A stretch of 64,000 nt of DNA from Calamus simplicifolius (GCA_900491605.1 UESW01004076.1:251231-315230), one strand, 5' to 3'; shown: positions 38,826-50,625, numbered from the stretch's first letter. The notes: generated from the letters alone by a model not told the origin. Translations and numbers: made by a program.

Positions 38826-39530
38826 NAATAGGATATTTCCACTGGCCTATGCAATTGTGGATGAAGAAAGTACAGCTAGCTGAAGCTGGTTTTGCTGAGG
38901 CTTAGGAGGCATGTTGTAAGATAGAAATGGAATTGTCTTATATCTGACCGACATCCTGGTATAACTAAGTGCCATAGCTGATAATGAAATTGGATGGGCT
39001 CCACCAAGAGCTTATCATCGATATTGTTTGAGATATGTTTGCAGTAATTTCAACTCGAGATTCTCAAATGTTTAGTTGAAAAGAGCAGTATGGAAAGCTG
39101 GGAGCGAACATCAGCTTCGGAAGTTTAACTTTGATGGAAAGGATTAAAACAGTCAATGCAGAGGCTTGGACTTGGCTATCGGAGTTAGAGCCGGAGAAGT
39201 GGACATTGGTACATGACGGGGGCTTTCGCTACGGCACATTGACAACCAATCTCTCGAAAGTTTTTAATTGCGTGTTGAGGGGAGCTAGAAATGTTCCAAA
39301 ACTGCGTGTGTGCAGATGACATTTCATCGTCTTGTTAAATACTTCAACACGAGACGCGCAGAAGCCTTAAGGTATGTACAGGAGAACCCTAACAACCTTT
39401 CCACTCATCATATTTCGATTAAGATTGCTGAAGGTCAGGCCAAAGCTAATGAGCACGGAGTAACTAGATACAACATGCAAAGAGCTACTTATGAAGTAGT
39501 GACAAGGAGGTTCAGTGATTGCCAATCATG
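38826..39530 (+). repeat. Partial duplication of the transposase gene after an N
   Basis: Directly after the single ambiguous base at 38826 the sequence repeats 36928-37620 of the transposase gene almost base for base. Differences are mostly single-base losses in short runs (for example GGTTTTTGC to GGTTTTGC, GTTGTGAAAG to GTTGTAAG) and a few substitutions. It stops at GTGACAAGGAGGTTCAGTG. It looks like either a second transposase relic or an assembly join using lower-quality sequence. Confidence 0.85.
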
Positions 39531-39725
39531 AAAAAAAGTTAATGCATTAGAAGAACACAATCTCATAGAAATAAGATATTACGGATACATTAAAAAAAGA
39601 AGTTTACATCATATGGTTTTAGTACAACAATCTAGAAAACCTAGGTTCCACATCCTCGTCGAGGAGGTCGGCGAATACGTCCGTTCGTCGCCTATAGGTC
39701 GCCAACGGTATAGGAACCTCATCAA

Positions 39726-41914
39726 TCACCTAAGATACCGCCTCCTGCGTGGGGATCGCGCTAGCATTGAAAACATCATGCATAGCAGCGTCCAAATGTG
39801 ACCGGGAAGCATCAGCATCCTCACAATCTCGGCGATGTCCGCATCGGCAATGTCATCAATGCGATATGCATTGTGATATTGACTGGCAGATGTACCCTCC
39901 CCAGCATCTCTCCTCTGCGAATACTCGTGTGCTAATGGGGACCGCATACAAGAGGGCGATGGAGTATAATGAAATGTCTCTATCATCGGATCAACGTCGG
40001 CTCGTGTGAACTCTGGCACCTCCGGATAGTGTGCTGAAGGGGCTGTGCTCCGAACATGCTGATGTCGGACGATGGACAATGTACCATGCGCCATCGACGT
40101 CGCGCTTCTCAATATCTGTAGCCGCTCATCGTCCACTGGGGTGGCTAATGCCCGCTCGAGCTCGATAGTCAACTGTTGAAACCTTTCATGCTGCATACAA
40201 TATGACAACAAAATTTCATATCATAGCTTAAGAACTTCAAAGTTAAAGATACCCAAAACAAATTAAAATCATTACCAGAAACTCATATGAAGTGCCTTCC
40301 CCTTCATAACCACTTGCACTATACTCAGAGCGGCCTACACATATTCGAGTGATGCTCCTAAACCAGGCCATATAATCGGGTGTGCATGGGAATCCTGCTA
40401 CTATAGGCTCTCCCACAATCACATGCTGGCGCCGTGCATTCCATGTTGCAACATAAATCCCGTGCACGGCATCCCATGAAGCATATGACCTCCCCCATCG
40501 ATCAATCTGATGAAGATGTAGCGACGTATCGCATGGACATGGTATGCATTGGCGACATCCAAATTGACGAAGCACCCGATCCGGCAAATGCCATTCAAAC
40601 TACATCAAAACATATGAGCGGGATCCGCGCCGTCCAAATATCCGAACTAACCAAACAGTTTGGAGGTAAAATAGAGATAACTGCCGGCAAGTAAGGACAC
40701 CATAAGAACTGCATATGAAAATTTAATTAATCATTATGCAACATAATGAATCGATCTAATTGAATTCCATATAGAACATGACATACCCGTTGTTCAGTAT
40801 CATCCAATAGATCCAACTGGTCCCTATAACGCACGTAGTGTATGGGTTTGGAATATTTTTCATGTTGTATCTTACGTGCCATCTATACCCCCACGGTGCA
40901 CCTAAGTGCCAATCATCATCGGCATCCGACGGTCTAGCCTCCGGAATCTCGAGTCTCGTGGGATGGAAAATAGAAATCGTTCCCATGCCCAAATCTGCAT
41001 GTTCGGATATTTCAAAATTTTAATTTATAAATAAATTACATCGATCTCAGACATAAGTATAAAGTGTTTACCTGTAGCAGTGGGAGGAATCCTCCGATGT
41101 CAGACTGGGTAGGACTCGTTGCACGACATAGTGCTCTATAAACCAGCCAGTGTAGCCGATCCCCAACTTAGAGCAGCAAAAGCCTCCAAGTCTTCAAGAA
41201 ATGGCACGTACATCAACTTAACTAAATTACCAGAGGTATCCGGAAGAATCACTCCACCAATGATTCGAAGAAGTTGTCTCCTCACAAACTGCTGCACAAC
41301 CGCATCATCCACATCTTCGTCCAAGTGAAGGTCATGATAGAATTGATCAAAGAATGCTAAACGAAAACGACCTTTCGGAAATGCTTCGACGGGAGGTTCA
41401 ACACAAATAACCTCCGAAATATAGCCTGCCACTCCGGAATTGTATGGCGCGGATCTAACCCAGTAACAGCGGAACCATCAATCCGGAGGCCGCTCAGAAT
41501 ACTTACATCCTGTAGTGTAATGGTTGCCTCACCAAAAGGTAGATGAAATGTGTGGGTCTCTTGCCGCCATCTCTCTACCAGTGCAGAAATAAGGCCGACA
41601 TCCAGTCGAATCTGGCCAATCCGATATATGCTAAACATGCCGACACGATCTAGGTAGTACTGCACTCGTGGGTGTGACATTCCCGGTGTCTCTTTCCAGA
41701 TATGTGCGTCATGCCGACGGCATCTAAGAACCGGTAACTCCTAAAATAAAAATATTTGATACATCCGCATCAACATAAACAATTGTTAATTAATTAAGAA
41801 CCGTCGATCAATAATACATACCTCGCCTTGAAATATGTTCGTTGATCTATGTAACTCTTGCAAAGTGAGAACAGTAAGATCATGAGGCCCTGGATCTAAG
41901 ACATTATGAGCCAT
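39726..41914 (-). pseudogene. Plant mobile domain (PMD, MAIN/MAIL1-like) gene carried by the MULE, nearly intact
   Basis: Five exons can be traced on the minus strand with GT-AG borders: 41914-41822 (31 codons from ATG), 41740-41072, 40994 to about 40789, 40599-40276 (108 codons, open) and 40190-39726 (TGA stop). The product has the PMD signature: an N-terminal LxxLHRS region, then LDVGLISALVERWRQETHTF, GEATITLQDVSILSGLRIDG, LLRIIGG and LSWGSATLAGLYR, then WHLPDRVLRQFG in exon 4. PMD proteins of Arabidopsis (MAIN, MAIL1) act in genome stability and TE silencing, and related domains are known in Ty3 and MULE elements. Frame shifts occur in exon 2 (about 41365-41400) and exon 3, so this copy is probably inactive unless these are sequencing errors. 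It converges on the transposase gene. Confidence 0.8.
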
Positions 41915-42430
41915 GTCTTGATAATCTGACAAAAGCAACATTTACAAGTAATCAATAAACATTAAAGCAACGGCTATTATTTAGATGTGATGTTATGTCA
42001 TATCTACGTCATATCAGCCACTATTATTTAGATCTGAATACAACGAATCTTATTTTAAAATATTATACTTTTCTCCATGCATATGTTTAAGCTTAGCTTG
42101 CCCAAATATTTTATGCTATGCATATACTAAAATTTAGCAGGTTTTACATACATTTAATGTTTGCTATAAATGTACAGTTATAGCATGATATATAAGAGCT
42201 AAATTATAGATCAAATGTGGGACGTTCACATCCATACAACAAAGCAAAAATAATTTGTTTATATAGAGTATGAGATATGCTACATGTCTCTAAACCCACT
42301 ATTAATCTCAGTGTCATATCGATTAACCGATCTAGTTGTCTAGGATTATCGAATCTAGTTGAGAAAATTATATACAAGGGACTTTGTGTACCTTGTAAAC
42401 TCCCACAAAAAGATTGATTTTCGGTAGAAG
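41915..42430. other. Upstream region of the PMD gene
   Basis: AT-rich with no further coding sequence seen; it should hold the promoter or 5' leader of the minus-strand gene. Confidence 0.4.
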
Positions 42431-42454
42431 GCGAGCAGCAACGGAAAACTCCGA

Positions 42455-42616
42455 TGGTAGGCGAGCCGTGGCGGGGGGATCTTTCCGATGAGCCGTGGCG
42501 GGGGAAGGACTTAGTCGTGGCGGGGGAATGACTCTCTCCGGCGAGCCGCGGCGGGGGAAGGACTTAGCCGTGGCGGGGGAAGGACTCTCTCCGGCGAGCC
42601 GCGGCGGGGGAAGGAG
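42455..42616. repeat. GC-rich tandem repeat next to the right MULE end
   Basis: Three imperfect units of about 63 bp built from CGAGCCGCGGCGGGGGAAGGA and ..TTAGCCGTGGCGGGGGAA, lying between the PMD gene leader and the right terminal repeat. Confidence 0.75.
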
Positions 42617-43016
42617 CTTCAAGCGAGCGAGCGGATGAAAAAAAGGGCTGGAAGCCCTTTAAAACAACCCCCGATCGGAGGCTCTCTGGTCGGGGGGCCT
42701 ATGTTGAAATCGCCACATGGTGTGGCGATTTCAACAATGAAATCGCCACACCATGTGGCGATTCCAAATTGAGTTGGAATAGCCACACCATGTGGCGATT
42801 CCAACTTGAAATGAAATCGCCACATGGTGTGGCGATTTCAGATTGGCCCCAGTCAGCACCCCAGCTGATGGGGCCGAGCCTAAGTGCTGACTAAGCAGGG
42901 GAAAAACGCCATTTGAAATGACGTTTTCCCCTTTAACACCATTTTCATAAAAAATTTTCATCCCGTACCTTTCGTTTAAAACCGGTGCCTTTTGGCACCG
43001 ATTTGAAAAACGAGTC
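42617..43016 (-). repeat. MULE right terminal inverted repeat
   Basis: Inverted partner of 34784-35119. It has four hairpins of the GAAATCGCCACA type (at about 42706-42732, 42739-42764, 42774-42802 and 42813-42839) against two in the left end. The third is a variant with arm GTTGGAATAGCCACA / TGTGGCGATTCCAAC, where the one unpaired position (A/C) shows drift. Confidence 0.85.
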
Positions 43017-43807
43017 TGGAAAAAAGAGTTAGAATAGAATGTGAATAGAAGACAGAATGTCAAAAGTTTAATTTCTATTTCATTGTTTCCATGCAAAACA
43101 AAGGGATTGGTTCATTGATTGATGGACATGCCTTCGTTTGCCAGCAAGGTCCAAAACCAGACATTATTAACTAATTGTCATGAAACAAGTTGAAGCACAA
43201 AGCTATGGTATATATATCGTCTGAACCATCAGCGAGGCATGTCAACGATAAGACTTGGGCAAAAGAGATAGTTTAGGAATCCTCGGCAACAAATTTTATA
43301 CTGCGAAATGTTACATAAATTCAGAGCTGCCACATATTCTATTTTAAATATGAATACTATGATATTATTGAAATATTAAAAAAATATTTATGAAGCATCA
43401 TATAGATGATGAATTGTGTATGAAAGATGATCGATCATCTGCTGCGTTCTAAATGAAACGTATAGCGATCATTTAAATATGCATGATATTCTTTGGGGGT
43501 CCGCTGTGTCCCTTGGAATCTCCACCAAGGATCATGTACCAAGCTAGAAGACTTGTCTGTAAGTTGGCTAGTTGTGCATTAATTAATGGAATGCTCTATT
43601 GATTGTCTCTTTCCTTCTCCAATGGTTGCCTAGCCTATTTTGCACAAATGTCAAGACTACATGAATAACACCAATGAAGGATAGTTGTTCCACCTCCAGG
43701 CCCACGGTCATTCATCTTTTTGGTATGAATTACTACAAGCTCTTAATGTTCGTCCGATTCTTTTGTTGCCATGAGTACAATATATTTTTATCGCATTGTG
43801 TGTTGCC
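43017..43807. other. Upstream region of the carotenoid cleavage dioxygenase gene
   Basis: No coding sequence seen. This stretch separates the MULE from the dioxygenase start and should hold its promoter; no single TATA box stands out clearly. Confidence 0.5.
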
Positions 43808-46800
43808 ATGCCAATGTCCCTGCTAAAAACTCCAGTCTCCAGCTCCAACTGCCGCCTACGTTTGTGTTTGGCTTGCATTCACAGGCATTGCACAAACTCT
43901 CGCGAGTGCGATCATCTCGATCATCTCTGTACTTCCTTTCAGAATATGGCCTCTTTGCATGCTTTTACTGTCACCAATAGCACCCAGAAGGCCCCTCCCA
44001 CAACTCCTCTCCACAGCCTCTTAACCTCCCTAGCTACTCCTTTCAAGGTAAATCTCTGCTCCTCTCTTCATCATCATCATCACAGGTATATAGGTAGCAA
44101 GCCTTCTTATCTAACGTCAGAACGTGTTGCCTTCTGATATTGTAGCCTCTCTTGAAGGAATGGAAGCAGCTTTCTTTGAGAACTCAAGTCTACAAATCCA
44201 TTGAAACCAAATCTTTGAAACTCCTAGATGCGTTTGTAGACTCTGCATACAAGTTTGCAGAGAATCCAGTATTAAATGAGGTATACTCCTTTTTTTTTAT
44301 TTTTCTATAATCTGGCTTGCGCGAGAGGAGTACGTAATTAAATTTAATTAGGATTTGTTGCAGGGAAACTTTGGACCGGTTGCAGAAATAGGTGAAGCTG
44401 TGCTGCTTTCAGTCATGGAGGGAGAAATCCCAGATGATTTCCCTGAAGGTGTTTACATTAGGAATGGTGAGTTTGCCTATACATATTACTGAATGCATGA
44501 TTATTAGCATAATTAATTTCATGTTAGTGACTTTATTTCATATAAATTACCACAATATAATGAGAAGGCCATCCATGTTGTCATGTGAGGTTTTATAGAC
44601 TCAATTGAAAGGAATATAAATGTGAAGCATCATCTTTATACCTTTGATTGTGTGCTCACCTGTGTGAAGGTGTTGACCAACTCAAATGATACTGTTGGAA
44701 TCCATGAGGGTCGTACATGCCATGCAGCTTGATGCATGATGTGTTGCCCTGCGCTGCAATGGAGAATTAGTTTATATTAAATCAATAGCACAATTTGCAT
44801 GATCAGAAAAATTCTAAACCTAAAACTAAATCCAGATAAAAATCACCAACAGGTAACTTGAACCACACGCTTACGCAACCAAGTGCAAGGTTTTTATCTG
44901 CACTCGTGTAGGTCTGTAGTCCTCCCCTCATTACTCCTGCATGCATTGGAAGGTCATGAACTAATAAATCCTCTTTAGTAATTCAGTCATTATCTGCTAT
45001 TTTGATGGCCTACCAGGTCCAAATCCTTTGTACCTAGATCACACGGCGGCATCTTCCTTGTTTGGCTTGACAGAGTGTATGTGGTATGAAGGAGATGGGA
45101 TGCTTCATGCCACATATTTTAACAAACATGATGACGGGCAATGGAGGATCACATACAAAAACAGGTACGTGGAAACAGAAACTTACAAAATAGAGAAAGA
45201 AAGGAATAGAGCTTCCTTCATTCCAGCTACTGATGGGCACCCATATGCCATATTAGCTGCTTTTGTTCTCAACATGGTAAGCATCCAAATAATCGATGGT
45301 AGTATTTACTGAGTGTTTTGTGTGTCCTTATATCAACTGAATTCTCAGTGATCCCTATTCTTATGTTTGCAAATGATATATAGCTGAGGTTTGGCAAAGC
45401 AGTGAAGGATCTTGGCAACACCAATGTGTTTGAACATGCGGGAAGAGTTTATGCTATCACAGAGAACCATCTGCCATACGAGATCAACATCACTAATCTT
45501 GACACCTTGAGAACTTGGGATGTTGGTGGAGCTTGGGATCGTCCATTTACTAGTCATTCAAAGGTACATATCAAGTTACCATTTATTTAGAATTGTAGTC
45601 TACTATTGTGTCATTAGGTGTCATGTAAATGGGACTTAAAAGCTTGAATTTTCTTTAAGAGCTTGAATTTTCTTAGGTACGAGGGTCTGAGATCTTTAGA
45701 CATGTTCATTTATGTATAACATGTACATGTGCAAGCACCTCTGTTCAGGAGTATGCAAGCAGACTGAAGTCATTGCCAATAGACTTTGGCTTGCCAGTTA
45801 GCACATCTCTCTTCAGCATCTCTTGCTGAGGAGAGTTCCTGATTTCAACTTGGAAGTTGAAGCTCTGATGGCTATCAAAAAGGGAAAAAGGGAAAGGAAA
45901 AGAAGATGAAAAGAAAAGAATATTTAGTCTTCAGCTTTCTTCCAGCTGCTGCAAGTGATATCAAATCTTAGTTACCCAACTAGCATTTACAGTACCAATT
46001 ACTACATATGTCATAATATTTTTCCTACAAAAAACATAAAATTATGTCTCCAATTCGCTTCTATTGCAGAAAGCCCCACAAACTGGAGAGCTGGTCACAA
46101 TAGGGGTCGATGTCAAGAAGCCACACTATGTTTTGGGAGTCATTTCTGGTAAGAAACCTGTTTATACGGTCAAAATTTTGAAATGAAATAAATTGGAGGC
46201 ATGCTGATTTTGGTGTTCTTTCAGTATGTTTGGTTACTTCAACCTATGATCTTGTTGTCATGAATTAAATACATTTGCATCTTTCTTGTGTTACATAAGC
46301 TGATGGGAAGACCATGCTTCATAAGGTGGATCTCCAGTTCGAAACAGGCAAGCTAATCCATGAGGTTGGCGTGACAGAGAAGTATGACAGCCTACTTGCT
46401 TGAGAATAACTTCAATTGATGTCACCAGCCATGATCACTTATTTAGTTGAAGACTTGAGAATATATATTATGACAATCTTATTACCAAGAAATAGTGCTT
46501 GGAGGCTAATGTAATTTTCTTTTATATGTTTTTTTTCCGATGTACTTCTTATGCGAATATTTCAGATAAACTTTGCAGAAATTAGGGTAATATAACCTTG
46601 GATATATAATCCACTAATTAAATAGATAACTATAATGATATATGAAATAAGATGGTTTAGTTCTTGCTCTTTTTGAATGGAATGGTTCAGTACTTAATTG
46701 CACATGAATTTATAAAGTTGCTGAAAATGATTGTGTATTGTTTTTCTGAGAAAAAAGACAGTGTACTGAGTTTTGGCTGGTCATGGTTTCAGCTACAATA

Positions 46801-48197
46801 TCATCATGGACTATCCACTTATGTTTGGCTTCGATAGAACTTTTGTTGGTAAACAGTAAGCAACTTCTAATCTTCATTTCTTTTCCGATGAAAATTAATC
46901 ATTTGAACAATCATAGCAAATAATTATTCATCAAATTTGCAGTTTTATGCAATATGACAATAATGGAAGATCAAAAATTGGAGTGATGCCCCGTTTCGGG
47001 GATGCAGAATCTATTTGTTGGTTTGATGTAAAGAACCATTGCAGTTTCCACATCATCAATTCCTTTGAGGATGGAGATGAGGTGATTAACCAAAACTTCA
47101 TCTTGCTCCAAAATCTTGATCCAAGGAGAAGGTTAATCAATTTGATAAAATATTTTTCAAATAGATTGTTGTGAGAGGTTGTCGAACATTAGGATCAGTA
47201 ATTCCTGGTCCTGGTCCTGAGGCTGATAAAACCCTATGGTATCGAAGAGCTTTTCTGCAACCAGATGAAGATTCAGAAGGCTTTGATCCTTGCATGGATG
47301 GGATTCTCATCTCCCGTGCCTATGAATGGAGACTCAACATGAAAACTGGTGCGGTGAAAGAAGGATATCTGACAAGGAAAGATATTGCAATGGATTTCCC
47401 AGCAATTAACAACCGCTTTGTGGGTCTTAGAAACAAGTATGCTTATACCCAAGTTGTGGATTCTTTGGCAAGCTCTAAAGAAGGTAATTTACAACTTCAC
47501 CTACTTGCATGATAACTATTCATTTTAAATTTTTGTTACACATCTCTCTACCTAGCAACTAGATTTTGGAGCTGACTCAAAGATGATGCATTTCCATAAA
47601 TTTAAATTTAGACAATCACAATACAGAATATTTCATTACAAAATTAATGAGTAAACCAATGCAGGTTTAATCAAATCCAAGATGTTTGCAAAGCTGTACT
47701 TTGATGAGCAGGACAAGGTAAAGAAAATTCTTAAGCTAACACTTCATTTTTTTTTTCTTTTTCAGAATTCTGTTATCATATAATAGATATTTGCGTGCGT
47801 GCATGTCAGGACAATAAAAAGATTATAAAAGTTGAGTATCATGTTCTAGAAGATGACCACTTTTGCTCTGGAGTTCAGTTTGTTGAGAAGGAAAAAGGCA
47901 TTGATGAAGATGATGGATGGATTATTTGTTATGTCCATGATGAGAGGGCAAATGTTTCCAAGGTATCATTCAACACTCACTTTTTTTATAACAAGGAACA
48001 AATAAACCAGATAGTGTGTAATTTTTCCAATGACCCTAATGCGATCTTTAAAAAAAAAAAACTTTCTTCTTGAATTGCAGGTGTACATAATTGATGCTAA
48101 GAAATTTACAGAGAAACCTGTGGCTGAAATAACCTTACCACAGAGGGTGCCTTACGGTTTCCATGGCATTTTTATGCCAACAAAATCATCTGAGTAG
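43808..48197 (+). CDS. Carotenoid cleavage dioxygenase (CCD1-like / CCD family), 13 exons, intact
   Basis: Exons: 43808-44047, 44146-44280, 44364-44466, 45017-45276, 45384-45563, 46070-46148, 46300-46381, 46793-46855, 46943-47081, 47165-47483, 47665-47717, 47810-47962, 48081-48197. All introns are GT-AG, the phases agree, and the frame stays open for 640 codons to TAG. The ATG at 43808 is the first after an in-frame TGA at 43772. These enzymes are iron-dependent beta-propellers that split carotenoid or apocarotenoid double bases at double bonds, giving scent, pigment or signalling apocarotenoids. The four iron-binding histidines are present: H304 (PFTSHSK), H353 (LIHEVGVTE), H417 (CSFHIINSFEDGDE) and H630 (YGFHGIF). 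The first ~65 residues are Ser/Leu/Arg/His-rich with few acids and could be a plastid transit peptide, unlike cytosolic CCD1. The exact subfamily (CCD1 or a monocot CCD-like/CCD10 type) is not settled. Confidence 0.93.
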
Positions 48198-49448
48198 CAA
48201 AAGGCCCCAAAAGAATCCTGCCATGTGATCTTGCCTATTGATGGTTTATAAATGTCAGTGTAATAGAGATATTAAAATTGTTAAAATAAAGATTACCTAC
48301 TTTGGGATGCAGTGGCAGCAGGCTTCTCAACAACTTGAAAGATACTAATTAAACAAAGACAAAGGAAATTGATGAGGTCCTCAAGAACGTAATATAGTTT
48401 GGCCAAGCAAGAAGATTTCCTTGCCTCGGCAATTGATGGAAAAGTTTAGTAAGGCCAAGATATTTGCAAGTTGGTGTCTGATTAACATAAAGAATATCAT
48501 GTTGACTACAAGAATTTGAATCATACTTTAGGACAATGAATAAAAAGGATAAAGCACTAGAAGTTTACATCTTCCTGTTTCGCTTTTGTTATGGTTTTGC
48601 AACAGTCATTCGTCAACATTTGGAACCAGAAGTGACCAGTGCCTTCGTGCTAAATTATTCTTGTCACATAAAATTCCATGCCTATCAGGTTACAGAATTA
48701 CATCCTTTAAGATAAGACCAAGAGCAGCATAAATAACATCAAAATGACATCAAATTAATGTAAACACTTCCAATTATGAGCCCTTTGCCATCAGTAAGAA
48801 GCTCAGACATGCAATAGGCCATACTTCTCGCATAAAAAAGAAGTTGAAGCCAAAAGGAGCGTGCAAATCTAGCAAAGTCTTACTCACGGATGAGAAATAA
48901 CACATCCCAAAATGACAATACCCAATTACTGGCCCTTTTCTTCCGCTTTTTTGGGCTGCAAAGGAGGCAAAATGCTGGCAACAATTCTAAAGCAAAGAAC
49001 AAAATGCAAGAAAAGAAAAATCCAAATCTCTTTTAACAATATTAATTTAAATAACACCAAAAACAACAATAAAAGTAAAATTGCTTGAACAGGTAAATGA
49101 ATATTCCAGGTGAAATTTTTACATCTAGCAGGCTAGACATGGACAATGAAGAGCACATAACTGAGACATTCTTTTAGCGAATTGATGAAATTAGATATAA
49201 TTGTAAGTTTTGAACTTCTGAAAACTTAGATATAAAATTTTCACCATACTCTCTCTCTCTCTCTCTAAAAACAAAAGAGGTAGTCTCTTGTCAAACACTT
49301 AAAAACTATTGTGCTATATGTATCTTCAATATCTATCAATTATTCCACACTAGATGCTTCACAAGACAGTCAATTTGCTGCATTCTGTCATCAAATCTGG
49401 TGAGCAGCTCTTCATACCTTATAAGCTATCTATTCTGATGGAAACCGT
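48198..49448. other. 3' flank of the dioxygenase gene and intergenic DNA
   Basis: No gene seen. A (CT)n microsatellite lies at about 49249-49266. Composition changes abruptly to GC-rich near 49490, where the gypsy element starts. Confidence 0.6.
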
Positions 49449-49514
49449 TGAAGGGTAAAATCATCATTGCATTAATATCCGTGCAAGGAGGCTAAGACCG
49501 ACCTCCTCCCTTCG

Positions 49515-49985
49515 TCTCTTCCGAGCTCCCATAGCTCGTCCTCCCCGAGCTCCCATAGCTCGGCTCTCCCGAGCTTCCATAGCTCGTTCTTCCCGAGCTC
49601 CCATAGCTCGGCTCCACCGAGCTTCCGTAGCTCGTCCTCCCCGAGCTCCCAAAGCTCGGCTCCCCCGAGCTCCTATAGCTCGGCTCCCCCGAGCTTCCAT
49701 AGCTCGGCCTTCCCGAGCTTCCGTAGCTCGTCCTCCCCGAGCTCCCAAAGCTCGGCCTTCCCGAGCTTCCGTAGCTCGTCTTCCTCCGAGCTTCCATAGC
49801 TCGGCTCTCTCGAGCTTCCATAGCTCGTCTTCCTCCGAGCTTCAATAGCTCGGCTCTCCCGAGCTTCCATAGCTCGACTTCCCTGAGCTTCCATAGCTCG
49901 GCTCTCCCGAGCTTCCATAGCTCGACTTCCCGAGCTTCTATAGCTCGGCCCTCCCGAACTTCCTGTGGCTCGTTTCCCCCGAGCC
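49515..49985. repeat. ~24-bp minisatellite in the LTR, each unit a small hairpin
   Basis: About twenty units of CGAGCTTCCATAGCTCG plus a 5-8 bp C/T spacer (GCTCTCC, TCCTCCC, ACTTCC). Every unit holds the inverted arms CGAGCT and AGCTCG around a 5-nt loop (TCCAT, CCCAT, TCCGT, TCTAT). Arms stay intact while loop and spacer vary. Open frames over it on the minus strand are repeat artefacts. Confidence 0.88.
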
Positions 49986-50300
49986 TCCATGGCCCGGCTT
50001 CACTGAGTGACCCATGATCCGATACTCACCTCCGCGGAACCTGACGCGGGAGAGCCTAAGCCTACTGTGACAACATCCTAGGCAAGGAATCATATTGAGA
50101 GGTGGTCTAGAACCTATCAAGGCTACCCGAGACCTACACACCTACCAGATCTCAAGCCATCAAGGAGCTCTCCTAGCCGTCGATCCCCTAACAGACAAGA
50201 TATGAATCCCAACAGCCCCACAACGGCCTGATTCGATCCACCTTCGTATCCTAACAACCTCTGAACCTTCCAGAAGGCGCTCAAGATACGAGTGACAGCC

Positions 50301-50308
50301 TATAAATA
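50301..50308 (+). promoter_or_regulatory. TATA box of the Tat 5' LTR
   Basis: TATAAATA in the context AGCCTATAAATATCACG, about 390 bp before the first gag ATG. Confidence 0.65.
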
Positions 50309-50609
50309 TCACGCTGGCAGATTCCCTTAGGTATGCGCGCGCTCACACCCCTCACTCCCACTCTCCTGCTGTCCATCGGTGCTCTCGCCTCCTAGAGCCT
50401 CCGATTGGCCGTCCCCGGAGAGACTCCCCGGAGGGATCCACCTTTCCGTTTTCTGATTGATCGCCGATTTCCTTCCCATTGACTTGAGCGTCGGAGGGTC
50501 TTCCGCGGAGGGCCACCCCCAATGCCTCTCGCGCGAGGACTTGTGTGCAGGTCCGCCCCTGGAGATCGACTGCGCTCGAGTCGGAGGACGAATCCCGGCG
50601 GCAACAGAT

Positions 50610-50625
50610 TGGCGCTAGAGGAAGG
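50610..50625 (+). other. Probable primer-binding site of the Tat element
   Basis: TGGCGCTAGAGGAAGG starts three bases after the LTR end and opens with TGG, complementary to a tRNA CCA end. The tRNA species was not identified. Confidence 0.55.

Larger units (their letters stand above)
34784..43016. mobile_element. Mutator-like element (MULE) with long terminal inverted repeats, carrying transposase and a plant mobile domain gene
   Basis: The outer ends are inverted repeats. Left starts GAGTCGTTTTTCAAACCGG at 34784 and right is its complement ending at 43016. Similarity runs inward to about 35119 (left) and 42617 (right), with GGTGCCAAAAGGCACCGG, CTCGGCCCC.TCAGCTGGGG and AAAGGGCTTCCAGCCCTTT blocks shared. 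Inside are a MuDR-type transposase (+) and a PMD gene (-) that converge. I found no convincing 8-10 bp target duplication. An N at 38826 marks an uncertain join. Confidence 0.85.
49449..50606 (+). repeat. 5' LTR of the Tat element
   Basis: The right edge is firm: ...GGCGGCAACA at 50606, followed after three bases by TGGCGCTAGAGGAAGG, a plausible primer-binding site. The left edge is a best guess at TGAAGGGTAAAATCATC (49449), just before the GC-rich change. A TATA box (TATAAATA, 50301-50308) and a following pyrimidine-rich leader fit an LTR promoter. The edge can only be proved with the missing 3' LTR. Confidence 0.65.

Noticed and set aside
34775..43026. Search for an 8-10 bp target duplication at the MULE ends
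   Set aside because: Flanks CCTCCAAAC and TGGAAAAAA do not match, nor do nearby shifts; none is claimed.
43796..44047. TTG at 43796 as the dioxygenase start
   Set aside because: Not an ATG; the ATG at 43808 is the first in-frame ATG after a stop and is preferred.
49464..49990. Gly/Arg/Ala-rich minus-strand frames resembling a repeat protein
   Set aside because: They translate the 24-bp LTR minisatellite and are open in several frames at once.
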